From Fomitopsis serialis (lineage: Eukaryota; Basidiomycota; Agaricomycetes; Polyporales; Fomitopsidaceae): 64,000 nucleotides of DNA. Position 1 is the stretch's first letter. Every line of letters begins with the position of its first letter. Below, piece by piece: positions 1 to 11,676 of this stretch. The notes under the pieces are model-generated. The model ran no database searches. It saw nothing but the letters and a program-made list of their open reading frames with translations, and was not told the DNA's origin. Where the stretch lies: contig NW_025954974.1 of assembly GCF_022376445.1 (NCBI RefSeq), forward strand, positions 310,001 through 374,000, written 5' to 3'. The position numbers and the translations under genes were made by a program.

Positions 1-1320
1 CGGCGATACCGCGCCCATCACCTAGCCCACAATCCCCGCAAATGAAATGTCGGGCGCCTCAGTGAACCGTCTCAGGACGTGCGCTCCGCCTTCGCGCGGT
101 GATTGGTATGGATCCTTGGTATGGATCCCGAAAGCTGTGCTGTAACGTAAGGAACCGGGGCCGAGAAGGAGAGAACCGGGAGCCGTATAGCGTCCGCCAA
201 CTTTCCGTATACATATTAATTGTCGAGGAGAAGTGTGCGAGCGAGCGGGCGACTGTGGTTGCGCGTGAGACCGAGATGTCGACAGTCGAATAGAGGATGA
301 GACCATCCGAAGGAGTAGTACGCCGCTTCAGATGGGCCGACACCAACGTGATCGTCCAGCGCGGATGTGCCAAGCGTCGACACAAGTATCAGAGTGCGAC
401 ACAGACTACGTACGATTCGCCGGAAGGGTTCGGAGCACGTCAAAGCCTTCCCGCAGCATCAGACAACTACAGTCAGGAGTCATCGCAATCATAAAGAAAA
501 ACACAGTTGACTTGCCGCACATCCTGTAAGCATCCCCCATCGAATGCATCAGATGCGCCGCGTCCCCGTCCCCACAAGTACCCCACGGGGTCGCCGAACA
601 CGCACCATGGCCAATCTTCCGATCGGCGGAGCCCCTGTCGAAGTCCATACATACGCCCCCGGTAATGAAGTGGCCGGGAGCCGTAGCGCAAGGTGCCAGC
701 GGGGCATTTGCATTGGGGATGGCGAGGTTCGCGATCGACCGGACGTGGGCCCTGTCTCGCCCCGCGGCATCCTAGCGGGTTGCGAGCGAGGGACTTGGCA
801 CTCTGACAGGCCGACCCGGAGGTCCGTGCCATGAGCAATGGCCTGAGGGGTTTGTGTCAGGATAGCGAGGGCGTGACCTTAGCTGCTGGATTCGTGGCAG
901 ACTCGGAGCTGGTTCATTCAGAGAAGCTCACTGTGACGAAGCGATGATGAGCAAGTCTACTGCGTCCCAGAAAGAGGGACATAAAATGCTCACCGCTTAC
1001 GGCACCCTGGAGTGTACCGTTGTTTCAAGAGTGATCAGCCCCGAGTGCCGACAACAGAAAAAATCATGATGTGCTGCCGCAGTGGCTTCGCACTTCGCAA
1101 TTCCACTGGCAGCCAGTGTTGCGGCGGTGATAGCACACCAGTGGAGCAAGCAGGGCCAAGGTTGTGGGATGCAAGGAAGCACCTCTGATAGAGAGACAAC
1201 ACAGGAGCACTGACGCAGGGACATGCCACCCAACAAAGAAACATATCCGTCACTCACTGCAAGTTATCGACCAAAGACACGGCCAGCCCCTTGTCTCCTC
1301 CCATACTACCGAGCAACCGC
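1..1320. other. No recognisable gene
   Basis: Short overlapping open frames occur on both strands, but none has a recognisable motif or a convincing exon structure. The right end is the 3' flank of the NAT9-like gene. I see no repeat or RNA gene here. Confidence 0.5.
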
Positions 1321-2375
1321 TCACTCCTCCGCGAACTGCACTTCTCGCGCCTCGCCCGCCTTCCACGCCCCGCCGCCCTCCGCGCCCCGCCAGCGCATCT
1401 CGACCTCCTCGAAGACCTCCACGCGCTTCGTCTCGACGAAGCCGAGCTTCGCGAAGAGCGCGATGCTGGGCGCGTTCCGCATGCCGATGCGCGCGACGAG
1501 GGCCGTGCGGGGGATCGGGGGCAGGGCGTCACGTGGAGAGCCACTCAGGGGAGGGCGACGGGGGGCGGAGGTCGCGTAGGAGAGGAAGAGCTGGAGGACG
1601 GTGTGTGCGAGGCCGCGGCGGCGGTAGGCTGGTTCTGTCAGCGTGGTAAGCCGAGTGCGCGGGATCCAGCAGACGATGTATATTCTGTCAGGGGCCGAGT
1701 CGGGAGAGCAAGGGATGAGCAGCGCACCGGCGATCATGATCTCCACTTCCGCCTCGAAGTCCTCGTCGGCGGATCGCCTTTCAGGAAGAGGTTCACGTCC
1801 CCGATCATGGAGAGGTCTTGCAACCAGCTGGCGTCTGTCGTTGATTCGCGTTCGGACGTGCTTGTGGACGGTTGAGAGGACGCGGCTTGCTCGTTGGCGA
1901 GGATGATAAACGTCAGTTCTGTGAGGCCGAGTCAACGCTTCAGGAGCACTTTGTATGATTGGGACAGACGTACTATCTTCGTCTTCTCTCCATTTCCCTG
2001 TAATACAGGAGTGATTAGCGAAGACGCACAAGACACAGACGGCTGAGCCAACTCACGCTGCATCTCATATTCTTGCTCCAGAGTCAGCGGCTCGCTCGCC
2101 GTGGACTCTTGCAGCTCGGACTTGTCATCCATTCATGATACTTCTAACTACCGCGCCAAACTGTTAGCCCTCCAATGCACGCGGTCGTCTTCGTGAATGC
2201 GATACCGACGGCGACGTGTTCGTGCCTAAGTGTGCAAGGTGAAGGACGTTTCCGTGTCAACCAGTGGTGCCGAGGGAGAGGGGAGAGGAGGGGAACTGAT
2301 AAGTAGAGCGTCGTACCTATAAGGCACAAGGACGACCTGCGGGTCAACGATGATGATATTCTGGTTACACCTCAT
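1321..2375 (-). CDS. NAT9: NAT9-like GNAT N-acetyltransferase, six exons, two frame breaks
   Basis: GNAT-fold acetyltransferase of the NAT9 family; in animals NAT9 has been linked to microtubule stability, and its substrate in fungi is unclear. Exons read 2375-2317, 2225-2210, 2143-2057, 1997-1974, 1918-1728 and 1634-1321. The protein starts MRCNQNIIIVDPQVVLVPYR, then KYHEWM, TASEPLTLEQEYEMQ, WREDEDKLTFIILAN, MIGDVNLFL, DFEAEVEIMIAE, and the acetyl-CoA-binding region AYRRRGLA followed by LVARIG and LFAKLGF. The order and the start match the family. Exon 2 is only 16 nt. The frame breaks by one missing base near 2130 (after YHEWM) and near 1766 (after NLFLKGDPP); both lie in G/C runs and look like sequence errors. 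Exon joins are inferred from GT-AG borders and family alignment. Confidence 0.85.
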
Positions 2376-5300
2376 TCCTCTCAGTTCGACCCTCTCCTTT
2401 TACAGGCTTCTGTCCTTTCCCTCAGTCGTTGAAGCTGCAGTTTCCGTTCCGAACGTACTGTACCTGCGCGTAAGACGCGTTCGCGACCACCTGAGCAGCT
2501 GGCTGAATTTACTTCCGGTCCTGTCTGCTCTCGAACCTCCGAATAAGGTGCTGTCTCTACCCGAGCTTGGGCGCTCCGTCGCTCTGAAGGGCTTGACGAC
2601 TCCAGGCCTCGCGCGAGCTGCTCGAGATTCGGGATATGACGTCGGCGGTGTTGGTGTGAGGAGGCGACTCGAGTCGCGTCGATAGCTGTGAGGGGACCGG
2701 ATGTCGCTGTTACCGACCACCGAGATTAGAGTACTGTCGCCGCTAATGTCTGTTCCGACATCCGAGTCGTGTTCTACTTATTCTGGGTAGGCTGCACTCA
2801 CTGTGTATAGGTTTTCTGTCCGCGGCCGTAAGACAATTTGGTTCACAGAGCGGGCGGGGTACGCAGACAGGACGTGTAGAGTGGACTGCAGGCCGCGGAG
2901 GCGTTTGAGCTTCCAAGCAAGTACTTGAGTACCGTTCCGGTAAGTAGTGGACCGGCAGTCGGGATGCGTGCTCGCCGATTAGACGATCGATCCCGCCGAT
3001 TGCCTTATCGGGTCAGTGCGCCTCGGAGGGATTCGGGTCCCCAGTGCGCGCCACAACGTTGGCGCTTCTGCTGAAAGCCGCAAGTCCATGTTCACGAAGT
3101 CCCGCAAGGAAAGTCAAAGTCCCGCTGTAGTCATTCTACCGGTCGTCGATGGTGCAAGGCTTGGTGAGGGTTACGGACTGAGCTTTCTTTAGCCAAGACA
3201 CGAGACGCTCGTGCAGACGGAACCCGTCAAGTAGAGACGGAACCCGCACAACGAGCGTCCCACGAAGCATCAATGCACTTGCGATCCTTGCTACGGTGGA
3301 AGCGGCAGCCCGAGCGGTGGACACGTGCGAAGAAGGATCTGTCGTCGCTGTGAACGTGGTTGAGCGACATTGACGTGCGTGGGTCATTTCCGTGCATCGA
3401 AGCACACTGCAGAACCCTAATCGATGATGCGCTGGAAAATAGAGCAATATTTGGAGTGACCCAGTATACTTGTGACGAGTTGAAAAGCTAAGAGCAGACA
3501 CCAGCAGGCTGTTGTAGACGCAGAACAAACTACGCAACGACGAACTTCACATCCAGACGAGAGCAAGGACCGGGAGAACTCGGGGAGCCCGCACACAAGC
3601 GCCCACTTTCCGCGCCACCGATCGGCAACCCGACAACCGGAGGCCGCGCTCTGCTCTGTTCCTTCCGCGCGCTGCGGGCAGGGCTGGATCCCGGTTATTG
3701 GGCACGTCCGTCCCGTCGGCCGAGCGAGAGTCCATCTCCCGGTCCTCTCTGGCGCAGGCGATATAAGGCCTGGGGGAGCCGCCATTGCGCTTTCTTCTTC
3801 CCCGGCTGCTGCGACGTCTTGACACTCTGTGTGCGAGCTCTCCTTCCCTTGATGCGTTTCCGTTCTCGCTTGCTGGCCTCCGCGCGTACCTTCCGGATTC
3901 GGACCGAATGTGGCGCACGCCCCGCCTACTTCCCAAAATGGAAATCCCGCCTCGCAAGTCCGCGCCCGTACGGAGGCGGTCTACCTGACCGAGTATGTGA
4001 TCACTCTAGGTGGCTTTCGTCCTGGAAGAGCACAGTGGGACTTTGCATGTGATCCCACTGTATTCTGTCCTGGGCGAACGTGCTTCTCTCCGTGATTTGC
4101 ACGCTCGGCCTCCGAATGGAGGCGTGTGGCCACTTGTTCGTACACGGTCATGAGAAGATGCAAGGGATCGTCGTTACCCAGGCGGCACAACTACTGCTCG
4201 ACTCGTACCTGGTACGCTTCCAAGAATATTTCGGTCCACCAGTGCTCCCTCGACTTCCAAGAATATCCCGCCCGTGCAATGCATCTCTGCGCTTCTTCGC
4301 TCCGGTCTGGCAAACTCGGCCAATTTCCCTACCTCGTGGTCCCCGGCGGAACGTTCTTCGTAGGAACGCAGAGACTAAGGTTGGACCGTCCGCCCTACAA
4401 GTACCCCTCCGCGGGCCGCGGGTGCAAACGCGCACACCACGCGAGGCCCTTAATCTCGCGGCGTACGGCCTGCCTATCGGGTCGACATGGACAGGTCGAC
4501 TCATCCGGACGTCTATGGGCTTCATGGGACGCGTCTGATACCTGGTGGTCAGCGGGCCTGCACGCAATCGGAAGGCGGGTCCGCATGGCGGCGCCCTCAT
4601 TGCTTCGACATCAAGTAAGTAATTGCATAGGTGCTCGTGATGCTGCGTCTATCGCCGTACTTAAAGGCTAACCGGGTCCGTCGCTATTGCCTCTTCGCTT
4701 CTCTGGCCTTCGCCTTGTCCTGCAGGCCAGCGAGGTTCATATCCGCTTTGTGTCTGTTCTTGATCAGCGGAGGATCTGCATCTGGGTTCTGCTTGTTCTA
4801 CATGCGCCGAGTTCATCTCCTGCCTTCTGTCGGCCTACTTCGGTTTGCCTCGTCCTCGAAACACGTGCGTACTCTCTGAGCTGCACTGCCTGTCGCGCAT
4901 CGACACCTGCTCGCTGGGTATCACTGGTGGTCAAGGTTGGTGTCGACGAGGGGCCACACGATGCATGCTCACCATCACCTGGTCGCTTGGCTTCATGGTT
5001 CAATGTTCGCGGAGGTCACTGGAGCTTCCGAGATCGGAGGTACTCGCAGCCCCCGCGTACATCGTTCGCTTGGTCAGTGTCTTCCGGGTCCTCACCACTG
5101 TCCTCTGGCCTAGAAGGCCTCCTGGGCCCTTCTCCGCGGACGCGCTCACTTCAACAGGCGTTCTGGCTGCTGCCGTGTGGGACGATTCGAACGCGTACGA
5201 GTCTGGTGGTCTAACTTTGGACTCGTCGTGCCACCACTATGGCGTCGGGGGTTCCAACCCAGCGGGCTGCGTCTATTGACGCGTTCAAAGGAGCTATCTA

Positions 5301-5928
5301 TCTGATGGATCACCACACGATCGCGAACTGTGTATCGGAGACCCCACGAAGACGCTCAAATTTTCTGGGGCCATGTCAGGTCGCACGGTTCAACGGTTCG
5401 TCGCTGGCAGTTGTGCGCCGCGTTGCAGGTCCGCAGGTGAGTGTGTCGAGGGGTGTCTCCCTGAACGTTTGAACGCTGTGCCGTCACCACTCCCCAGCAG
5501 GCACACAGCATCGGCCTGGGGACGACAGCGCATCTGACAAAGCCCAAGTGTCTATGCCCTCGGGCGAAGTGTCGAACCCGCACTCGTGACGGCATGGGGA
5601 AGGCACGCGAGAACCGCTGAGAGGAGACAGGAGATAGCGCCGTGCTATGCCTGTCCAGGGTGTCCAACGACTGATGGTGAGTGGACATTCGGCGTGTCTA
5701 GTACCGTTTAGCCTCCCCAGACGCAGTGTGCGGGGTCATCAGCGCGGGGTCAGATGAGAAGCCCGCGTGCCGCCCACTACGCTCTTGGCCGTATCCGGCA
5801 GGCACCCGCTTACGTAACGCTTCTGGTAAAAGACACGCTCTCGCGGTCGGGCCTTCCTCGTCTCGCACCATCCCAGCCCTCCTCCTGCATCGCTCCCTCT
5901 GTCTTCGCTGTCACCCCGCACAACAACG
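2376..5928. other. 3.5-kb gene-poor stretch
   Basis: Many short open frames on both strands (for example 3547-3957 minus and 4126-4671 plus) show no family motif and overlap one another. A short direct repeat (cttccaagaatat) occurs near 4217 and 4254. The right end, from about 5700, is the presumed promoter and 5' leader of the acetate transporter. It may contain decayed mobile DNA, but I cannot support a specific element. Confidence 0.4.
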
Positions 5929-6924
5929 ATGTCTGCAGAACTCAGCGAGAAAGCGAGGGCGAGCCCGTCCCAGCTCGAGAAGGCCGAGAACGGGCAGGTG
6001 CACGAGCAGTACAACGCGCACCACCATCAGGTCCACGCAGTGCCCGCCCGCACTGCGCTGGGCCCGAGGGACAACGCGAACTTCCGTCGCCTCGCGAACC
6101 CGGGTCCTCTGTACGTGTTCTGCGCCCTGTGACCTGCCGCCTTCCCAGCCTGACTCGGGATCACAGTGGCCTGTTTGCGTTTGCGTCGACGACGCTGATG
6201 CTATCGCTCTTCAACGTCTCGGTGCGAAACATTCACACGACGAACGCGATCGTGGCGATGTCCCTCTTCGTGGGCGGCCTCGCGCAGTTCTGCGCGGGGA
6301 TGTGGGAGTTTGCCTGTGCCAACACGTTCGGCGCCACTGGTGAGTGTGCCTTTCCCGCGCCCGGCCGCCGTCCCTCTGCGGCCGGGATCGAGTTCCCACG
6401 CGCTGACCGACATTGTCCCGCAGCCTTTACGATGTACGGCGCGTTCTGGATGTCGTACGCGACGGTCTTCATCCCTGGCTCCGGCATCACAGCCGCGTAT
6501 GCTGATGCTGCCTCGGACGAGGCGACCGCACTGGGGATGTACCTCATGATGTGGTTCATCGTCACATTCCTACTCTTGTGCGTATCACCTCCGGATTTGC
6601 GCCCCTGATTTTGGCTGATCTCGTTCCTCAGTGTCGCATCGCTCAGAAGGAGCATTGGCATGGCCGCTCTTTTCTTTTCCTTACGTTGACCTTCATGATG
6701 CTCGGCATTGGTATGTCTGAACACGCTCCGCGCGGAGACGTTCCGTTGACCTCCTCCGCAGCCCAGCTCCAGCCGTCCGTCACCGCTGCATGCGCCAAGG
6801 CAGGCGGCGCGCTTGGCATTATCACCGCGTCCATCGCGTTCTACGTCGGCACTGCACAACTGCTTGCTCGTAACGAGAGCTGGTTCACGCTCCCGTGGGC
6901 GAGATCCCTCAGCGTGTGGATTGA
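5929..6924 (+). CDS. GPR1/FUN34/YaaH-family acetate transporter, five exons
   Basis: Plasma-membrane carboxylate (acetate/ammonia-related) transporter of the Ady2/Ato family with six predicted membrane helices. Exons: 5929-6110, 6167-6339, 6424-6577, 6632-6710 and 6762-6924. Exon 1 holds a hydrophilic N-terminus; the family signature NPGPL then GLFAFAS crosses intron 1. Further family blocks are VGGLAQFCAGMWEFA, NTFGAT, SYATVFIPGSGI, ASLRRSIG, LTLTFMMLGIG and AGGALGIITA. Near 6675 one T is missing between GMAALFF and LTLTF. Near 6892 one G is missing; with it restored conceptually the protein ends with the usual short family tail, stop at 6922-6924, rather than an aberrant tail ending at 6949. 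The start is the first ATG before the conserved N-terminus. Fungal members are often induced by acetate; no regulatory site was identified here. Confidence 0.88.
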
Positions 6925-9597
6925 AACCCGACCTACCTCCCCATCGTAGCACAATGCTCTTAATATCACCTTAGTCCGCCTGGTATTGGAGGATTGGCAT
7001 GCTCCGTCCCGTGTACTTTTAGCAATACCCTCGGGTATGCCATACTTACGCCCTGTAATGATAGTAATCGCAATGAATGCACCCATTCGACGTCCATCGT
7101 GAAGCTTTTGCACTCGTGTTCACCAAACTCTCAATCGATGTCGAAGCATGCTGCCCGCTGCCGTCGGCTGGGCGTCTGGTGCGGTAGTTCTACCGCGACG
7201 CTGTTCCTCGGTGGCGACGCTGGCAAGGTGGTTTACGCGCCGCGATCGGTCGTGATCGACGCGGCGCGGTGGTCCGGTGGAGCCTTCCCCAGCCAACCCG
7301 TGACCGCGAATTTCCATCTGCCACCCGCGCCACAACGCAGAGCTGAGAAGGCGGCCGCGGGCGGTCGGTCAGGGACGCGGGGAGTACGCAGGTGACCGTC
7401 TTGCGGGGTTCTGGACACCTTTGACAATTGTTTTCTTGCGACAGGAGTGAGAGGGTGGTCGCGCCAAAGTGGGCCATATTCGTCCTTTGGCTCGCCTTGG
7501 GCGGCGGGCGCGACGCTAAGGGGAACATAGGGGTGCATTATCCTGAGCACGGGGTTGCTTGTAGGCTGAGGCGAGGGCGAACGAGGGCCGTCGTAGACTC
7601 GTATGTCAGCGTGGACGACACGGCGCTGACTACACGGTCCGAGCTATTGACATGCGCGACGGTGAGTCATCCACGACCAATGCTGCTCACACACGGAGTC
7701 ACGGTCCTACCGGGACGAGTTGCGGACGAGCTGAGTCCGTGCAAGCTGACCGTGGCGTTACATTATTCTCGATTCATTCTTGCGCATAGGTCACTCGCCA
7801 TCCCGCCCGTGGGCGGATGGCGCGTGCTGGGTTCCTTTGCGGCCAGTTCTACGGTGCCGAGCTGGCCCAACATCGCAATTTCAGTATTGTCAGTTGTCGT
7901 GACCAGAGTCCTTAGTGAAAGAAATCCAGGTAGGGGGTTCCTCTGCGGGTCGGACACTGGTATTACGTCGCCATGCGGGCCGGTGCGGAGTCATGTATCG
8001 GTCGTCAACGGTCACTGTCCGACGATGGGTCGGCGCGCCTTTCTTTTTGTTTTGGTAATAAACCTTCATGGGAGTGGGTGAGCGAGTACCCATGCGTGCT
8101 TACTACACTGACTTCTGTTTCCAACTCGTGCATAGACCCACACACGAACGGTTTGGCTGACGAGCGAGAACCGTTTCATGCCCCGCTCGCATCGCTCGTA
8201 CATGTCTGGCCGTTATACATCTGAGCAGACGTCGACGTCGACAAGCCGGACAGCCGGACACGCTCCGAGTCGAGTATCCGCTCTGGTACCTCTTCCACCA
8301 CCAAACGACACTGGCCGAATAGCCATGGATGTCGTAGTGGGGAACAGAACGATTGAGATATGCTGTGAGTCCGAGTCGTGGGTGTCTTTCGAGTCGCCTG
8401 GATGTCGGAGCGCGCGTCCGACCGTATTGATGTACCTGCTTGTCTTTGGACCCGAGTCTACTCGAACGGCCAGGGTTGTCGATGGATACTGCAACTTGCG
8501 TTGCGATAGGCTTGAGCTACTACCTGTACTTAGTACGCGCGCGCACTGTAGTCGGCGAATCATTTTCTCATTAACTTGAAAGTACTCATCTCCGCCCACA
8601 GGTTGCCACTGCATATTTTCCTCCAGTGCCTGCCAGACCGACTTGGCATGCTGATAATACAAAGGCGCGACTTCAATCATCATCAGACGTGGTGCGCGTA
8701 GGCTGAGTTTCTGAACAAGATCCACGGCGAATCATTTTGCACAGAGGACACTGAACATCAAGGGCGGCAGCCCGTTTGACCCGGGTCTTCGGGCCTCCAT
8801 GTGTCCGTGCACTGCGAGGTGCGTTTCCAGGCTTCTATCTTCACTAGTCATAAGTATCCCGCACGCCAGTGTAAGGGATCATGATTCATGGGATACAAGT
8901 CCGAGGTCGGCAAGGCGGAAGACACCACTCGGTGAGTGTATCAAGTGTTGCCCCAGTGCTCGTTTTATGGTGCTGTTTAGTTTTTATGATGCTCAGAGTC
9001 ACTCAGTGAGCTCGAGGATGTCTGAGACTCACGATTATCATCAATTCACATTGCACAACGCACTTCCAGCCAAACGCATATTGACTAGGGGCAACACCTT
9101 TCCGAAAAGCGTCCTCGGTCACGTGATCAAGACGCGGCGAGAAAGTGGACACGACTGTCTCATCGTGCTGTCGCTTCCGATATGGTTTGTATTAAATCAC
9201 AAATATATTCAGCTAGACTGGTGTGTATCTTACGAGTGTCTGTGAAATTCCGCAGAGGAGTGAAATGAATACAGCATGTCATGGTAGTCATTATGTTGGA
9301 GGAACTCCATACAATGTCTCGGTGAAAGCTGTGTATGAGAAATCTAACCACAAGGTCAACTTCATCACACATTCAGACCCACGGTACAAGAAATGATATG
9401 GTCCGAAATAATCTTCCAGGCCCGTGGATCATCGGTGATGAGCCCAGAAGGGCAGAATCCACCTTTTGTATGCTGGGAGCCAATCCTGGGCCCAATAAAT
9501 TTTCTGGGCTGTCGGAGACAGTGGTACAAACATGTTGATGGTAGTTTGGTACATGTAGCAGCAAGGGAACACGAACGATAGACACAAGACTGGCGGT
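6925..9597. other. Gene-poor stretch
   Basis: No recognised gene. The longest frames (7428-8081 plus, 8213-8725 minus, 8799-9245 plus) lack known motifs. The DNA is less GC-rich toward 8.9-9.5 kb. Confidence 0.4.
8213..8725 (-). CDS. Weak hypothetical ORF
   Basis: A 170-residue open frame starting MDLVQKLSLRAPRLMMIEV. The first ~60 residues have a plausible protein composition (PLYYQHAKSVWQALEEN); the rest is low-information and serine-rich. I recognise no family. It could be an exon of a decayed gene or chance. No start context or intron borders support it. Confidence 0.2.
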   Translation of the reverse strand: MDLVQKLSLRAPRLMMIEVAPLYYQHAKSVWQALEENMQWQPVGGDEYFQVNEKMIRRLQCARVLSTGSSSSLSQRKLQYPSTTLAVRVDSGPKTSRYINTVGRALRHPGDSKDTHDSDSQHISIVLFPTTTSMAIRPVSFGGGRGTRADTRLGACPAVRLVDVDVCSDV

Positions 9598-9980
9598 GAA
9601 CGCGTCGAGGCGCGCTAGTGGCGCGCGCGACTTGCTTACGTAATACGCGTCGCACCGCAACAAAGAGGTGCACTTCTGGCGTTCCACCGCGTTCCAGCTC
9701 CTGCATCAAATGTGCGAACGTGGTCATTGAGCCTCGTCTGACAAAGTCTTCTGGATGGATTTTTTTGCAGTGTTCTTATTGTCGGGCAATAGAAATTGCC
9801 GCCGCCGCAGAACATTTTCGGAAATTCTGTCCAGAACACTTTCTCAAGCCCGAATTTACATGAATTATCATCACTTCTCCGGAATATTCTGAAGTGGATG
9901 AACCGGAGAAAAGTGCACCTCTTTCCGCGCCCACTTTGTGAGGCGCGGCAGGCGGGTGGCGCGCGGACGCGTCGGAGTTT
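9598..9980. repeat. Diverged inverted-repeat pair
   Basis: The segment 9598-9682 is related to the reverse complement of 9903-9980. The best core is aaagaggtgcactt near 9664 against aagtgcacctcttt near 9912, flanked by acgcgtc and gcgcgc blocks on both sides. The ~220 bp between has no gene. It lies directly beside the palindrome at 9991-10244, so the two may be parts of one composite element. Confidence 0.5.
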
Positions 9981-9990
9981 GAATCGGTAG

Positions 9991-10244
9991 TGCGTTGCCC
10001 CTACTCACGCATATCGATAGACGTTTCGTCTTCGGCGAAGGTGATGTCTCCGGCCGAGGTGCCGGGGTGCCGCGCCACAACGGCTACCGCGAGACGGGGG
10101 TCCAGAGGGGTCCAGCCACCTACCACCGATCCCCGAGGGATCCCCGGGTGGCTGTTGTGGCGCGGCAGCCCCGGCATCTCGGCCGGAGACATCACTTCGG
10201 AGGAGGCGAAACGTCTATCGTTATGCGTTTGGCTGTCAACGCAC
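9991..10244. repeat. 254-bp imperfect palindrome, MITE-like
   Basis: Left arm 9991-10086 pairs with right arm 10148-10244. Matching blocks in order from the ends inward are tgcgttg, cgcat, cgatagacgtttcg, gtgatgtctccggccga, gccgggg, and gccgcgccacaac. About 60 bp of GC-rich loop includes a smaller palindrome around gatccccgagggatcc. The ends (tgcgttg/caacgca) would act as terminal inverted repeats. No coding capacity and no clear target-site duplication. The transcript would fold into a long hairpin. Confidence 0.8.
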
Positions 10245-10541
10245 TTTTGAGCGCTTGTTACGAACCCGGAAACGGCCGTGGCCATTGTCGTGGGAATCTT
10301 GGCGGGTTTAAGTACTGAACGCCGGGCGGTTCAACGTTCCCCGTCCAACCTCAGCCACAACCAAGCCACAACCGTGATCGACTTGAACGGCTTCGGACGA
10401 ACTTTTGCTGCAGTACCGACTGGCACTCCATCTCTGGCAACTTCAGCCCATATCCCAGGTCATCAACACTGTACCCCGTAGATCTGGCTGTGACCGTTAA
10501 ACAACCCCGAAGCTCCGGCCAGCCGCTAAACCCCAACCAGA

Positions 10542-11676
10542 ATGGGCCAATCATGGGAGCTGTATGTCACTCTCGCACGTAGGCATCGTGCATTGCCAAC
10601 TGACATTTGTTGTCTTAGCTTTAATGTCGATGCAAGGCGCAACTTTCGTGACATTTCTTGTGCCAAGGTAGAAGGGGTGTTGTTCTATGCAGAGCCAAAT
10701 GGTCTTGTCTCGATGCTAGCCATTCCTCGAAAGGTCAGAGTGCTATAACTTGTCGACGCTAAATGCAATCTAAGCACCGCTCTATCTTTAGCCTAAGCCA
10801 TACCGGTTGTCGAGGCAACGACGGAGCTCGGAACCGCGAGACCTCGGCGCACTGGATGTACCGCTTGAGATACTCCAGCTCATCATAGACAACATCGACC
10901 TCGACAACATCGTGGATGTAGCGTCTCTCGCGCTCACGAATACCCTCCTACGGACCATCTGCGAGAAGCGCATCTACAAAGCAATGCTTCTCTATCATGG
11001 CACTTGGTCGTCCCAGCGTCTCGTTTACGTTGGCCAATACCTCGATGGCGACGACCTTCCACCGGGAATGTTGCAGGAACATGAGAAGAGAGAACTCAGC
11101 GGGAATAAACTTGACCCCAACGATTGTGACATCCGTGTATCGCGCTTTTTCGCTGCGGCCTACGACGCTAAGGGTGCGTACTTCAAAAAGTCGCGTTGGC
11201 CGGCTCAGTTCCGCCGGTTGCATTACGCCTCGAATCAAGTCTCCCCCGAGGATCTCATTGAATTGGACAAGATGATCGCGCCGGATTATTCCTGGGATGG
11301 CAAACCGGAGACGGAGTGGGTCTTATGCAACTTCACGACGGCAGAGTTCGTGCGCACGAGCGCTATTGCGAAAATTACCGGCTCGGCCTGCAACGGTCCT
11401 TTCACCAATGAAAACCTCGGCCTCGGTCATGCTCTTCTAACGCAAATTGGCTGTAATCTATCCAACAATCTGCGCTGTGACGGGATGTGGCACCATGGGC
11501 GCTGGGCAGGACACCGCTTCGCTATCACGACCGTGGATCGGTTGCAGGAGCACTCTGTTTTCAGGGACAAGGAATTGGTCGACGTCTCGAACGAAGTCGT
11601 GGAGGACGTGCTAAATATCTGGAGATGCGAATTTCCTGAAATTTTGGCTCCGGAGTTCAGTCAGGCTCAAACCTAG
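10542..11676 (+). CDS. F-box family protein, copy 1
   Basis: F-box-type protein of a family expanded in agaricomycetes; such proteins usually recruit substrates to SCF ubiquitin ligases, but the partner here is unknown. The main exon 10792-11676 opens after an acceptor (tttag) and reads an F-box-like N-terminus LGALDVPLEILQLIIDNI, then ALTNTLLR, HGTWSSQRLVYVGQYL, DKMIAPDYSWDGKP, GPFTNENLGLGHALLTQIG, RWAGHRFAITTVDRLQEH and VVEDVLNIWR. An upstream exon ending NGLVSMLAIPRK (to about 10732) is conserved in copies 2 and 3, so it belongs to the gene; its start at ATG 10542 (MGQSWEL) is provisional and a further intron ends near 10619. This copy is the only one of three with an intact main exon. It converges on monooxygenase A. 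Confidence 0.72.

Noticed and set aside
1291..1875. 194-residue plus-strand ORF
   Set aside because: Antisense shadow of the NAT9-like gene.
4080..4671. Overlapping 150-180-residue ORFs on both strands
   Set aside because: No motif, no intron logic, and mutually exclusive frames of similar quality.
5205..5280. tRNA-like stretch with gggttccaaccc
   Set aside because: The T-arm and acceptor stem do not pair and no anticodon arm can be drawn.
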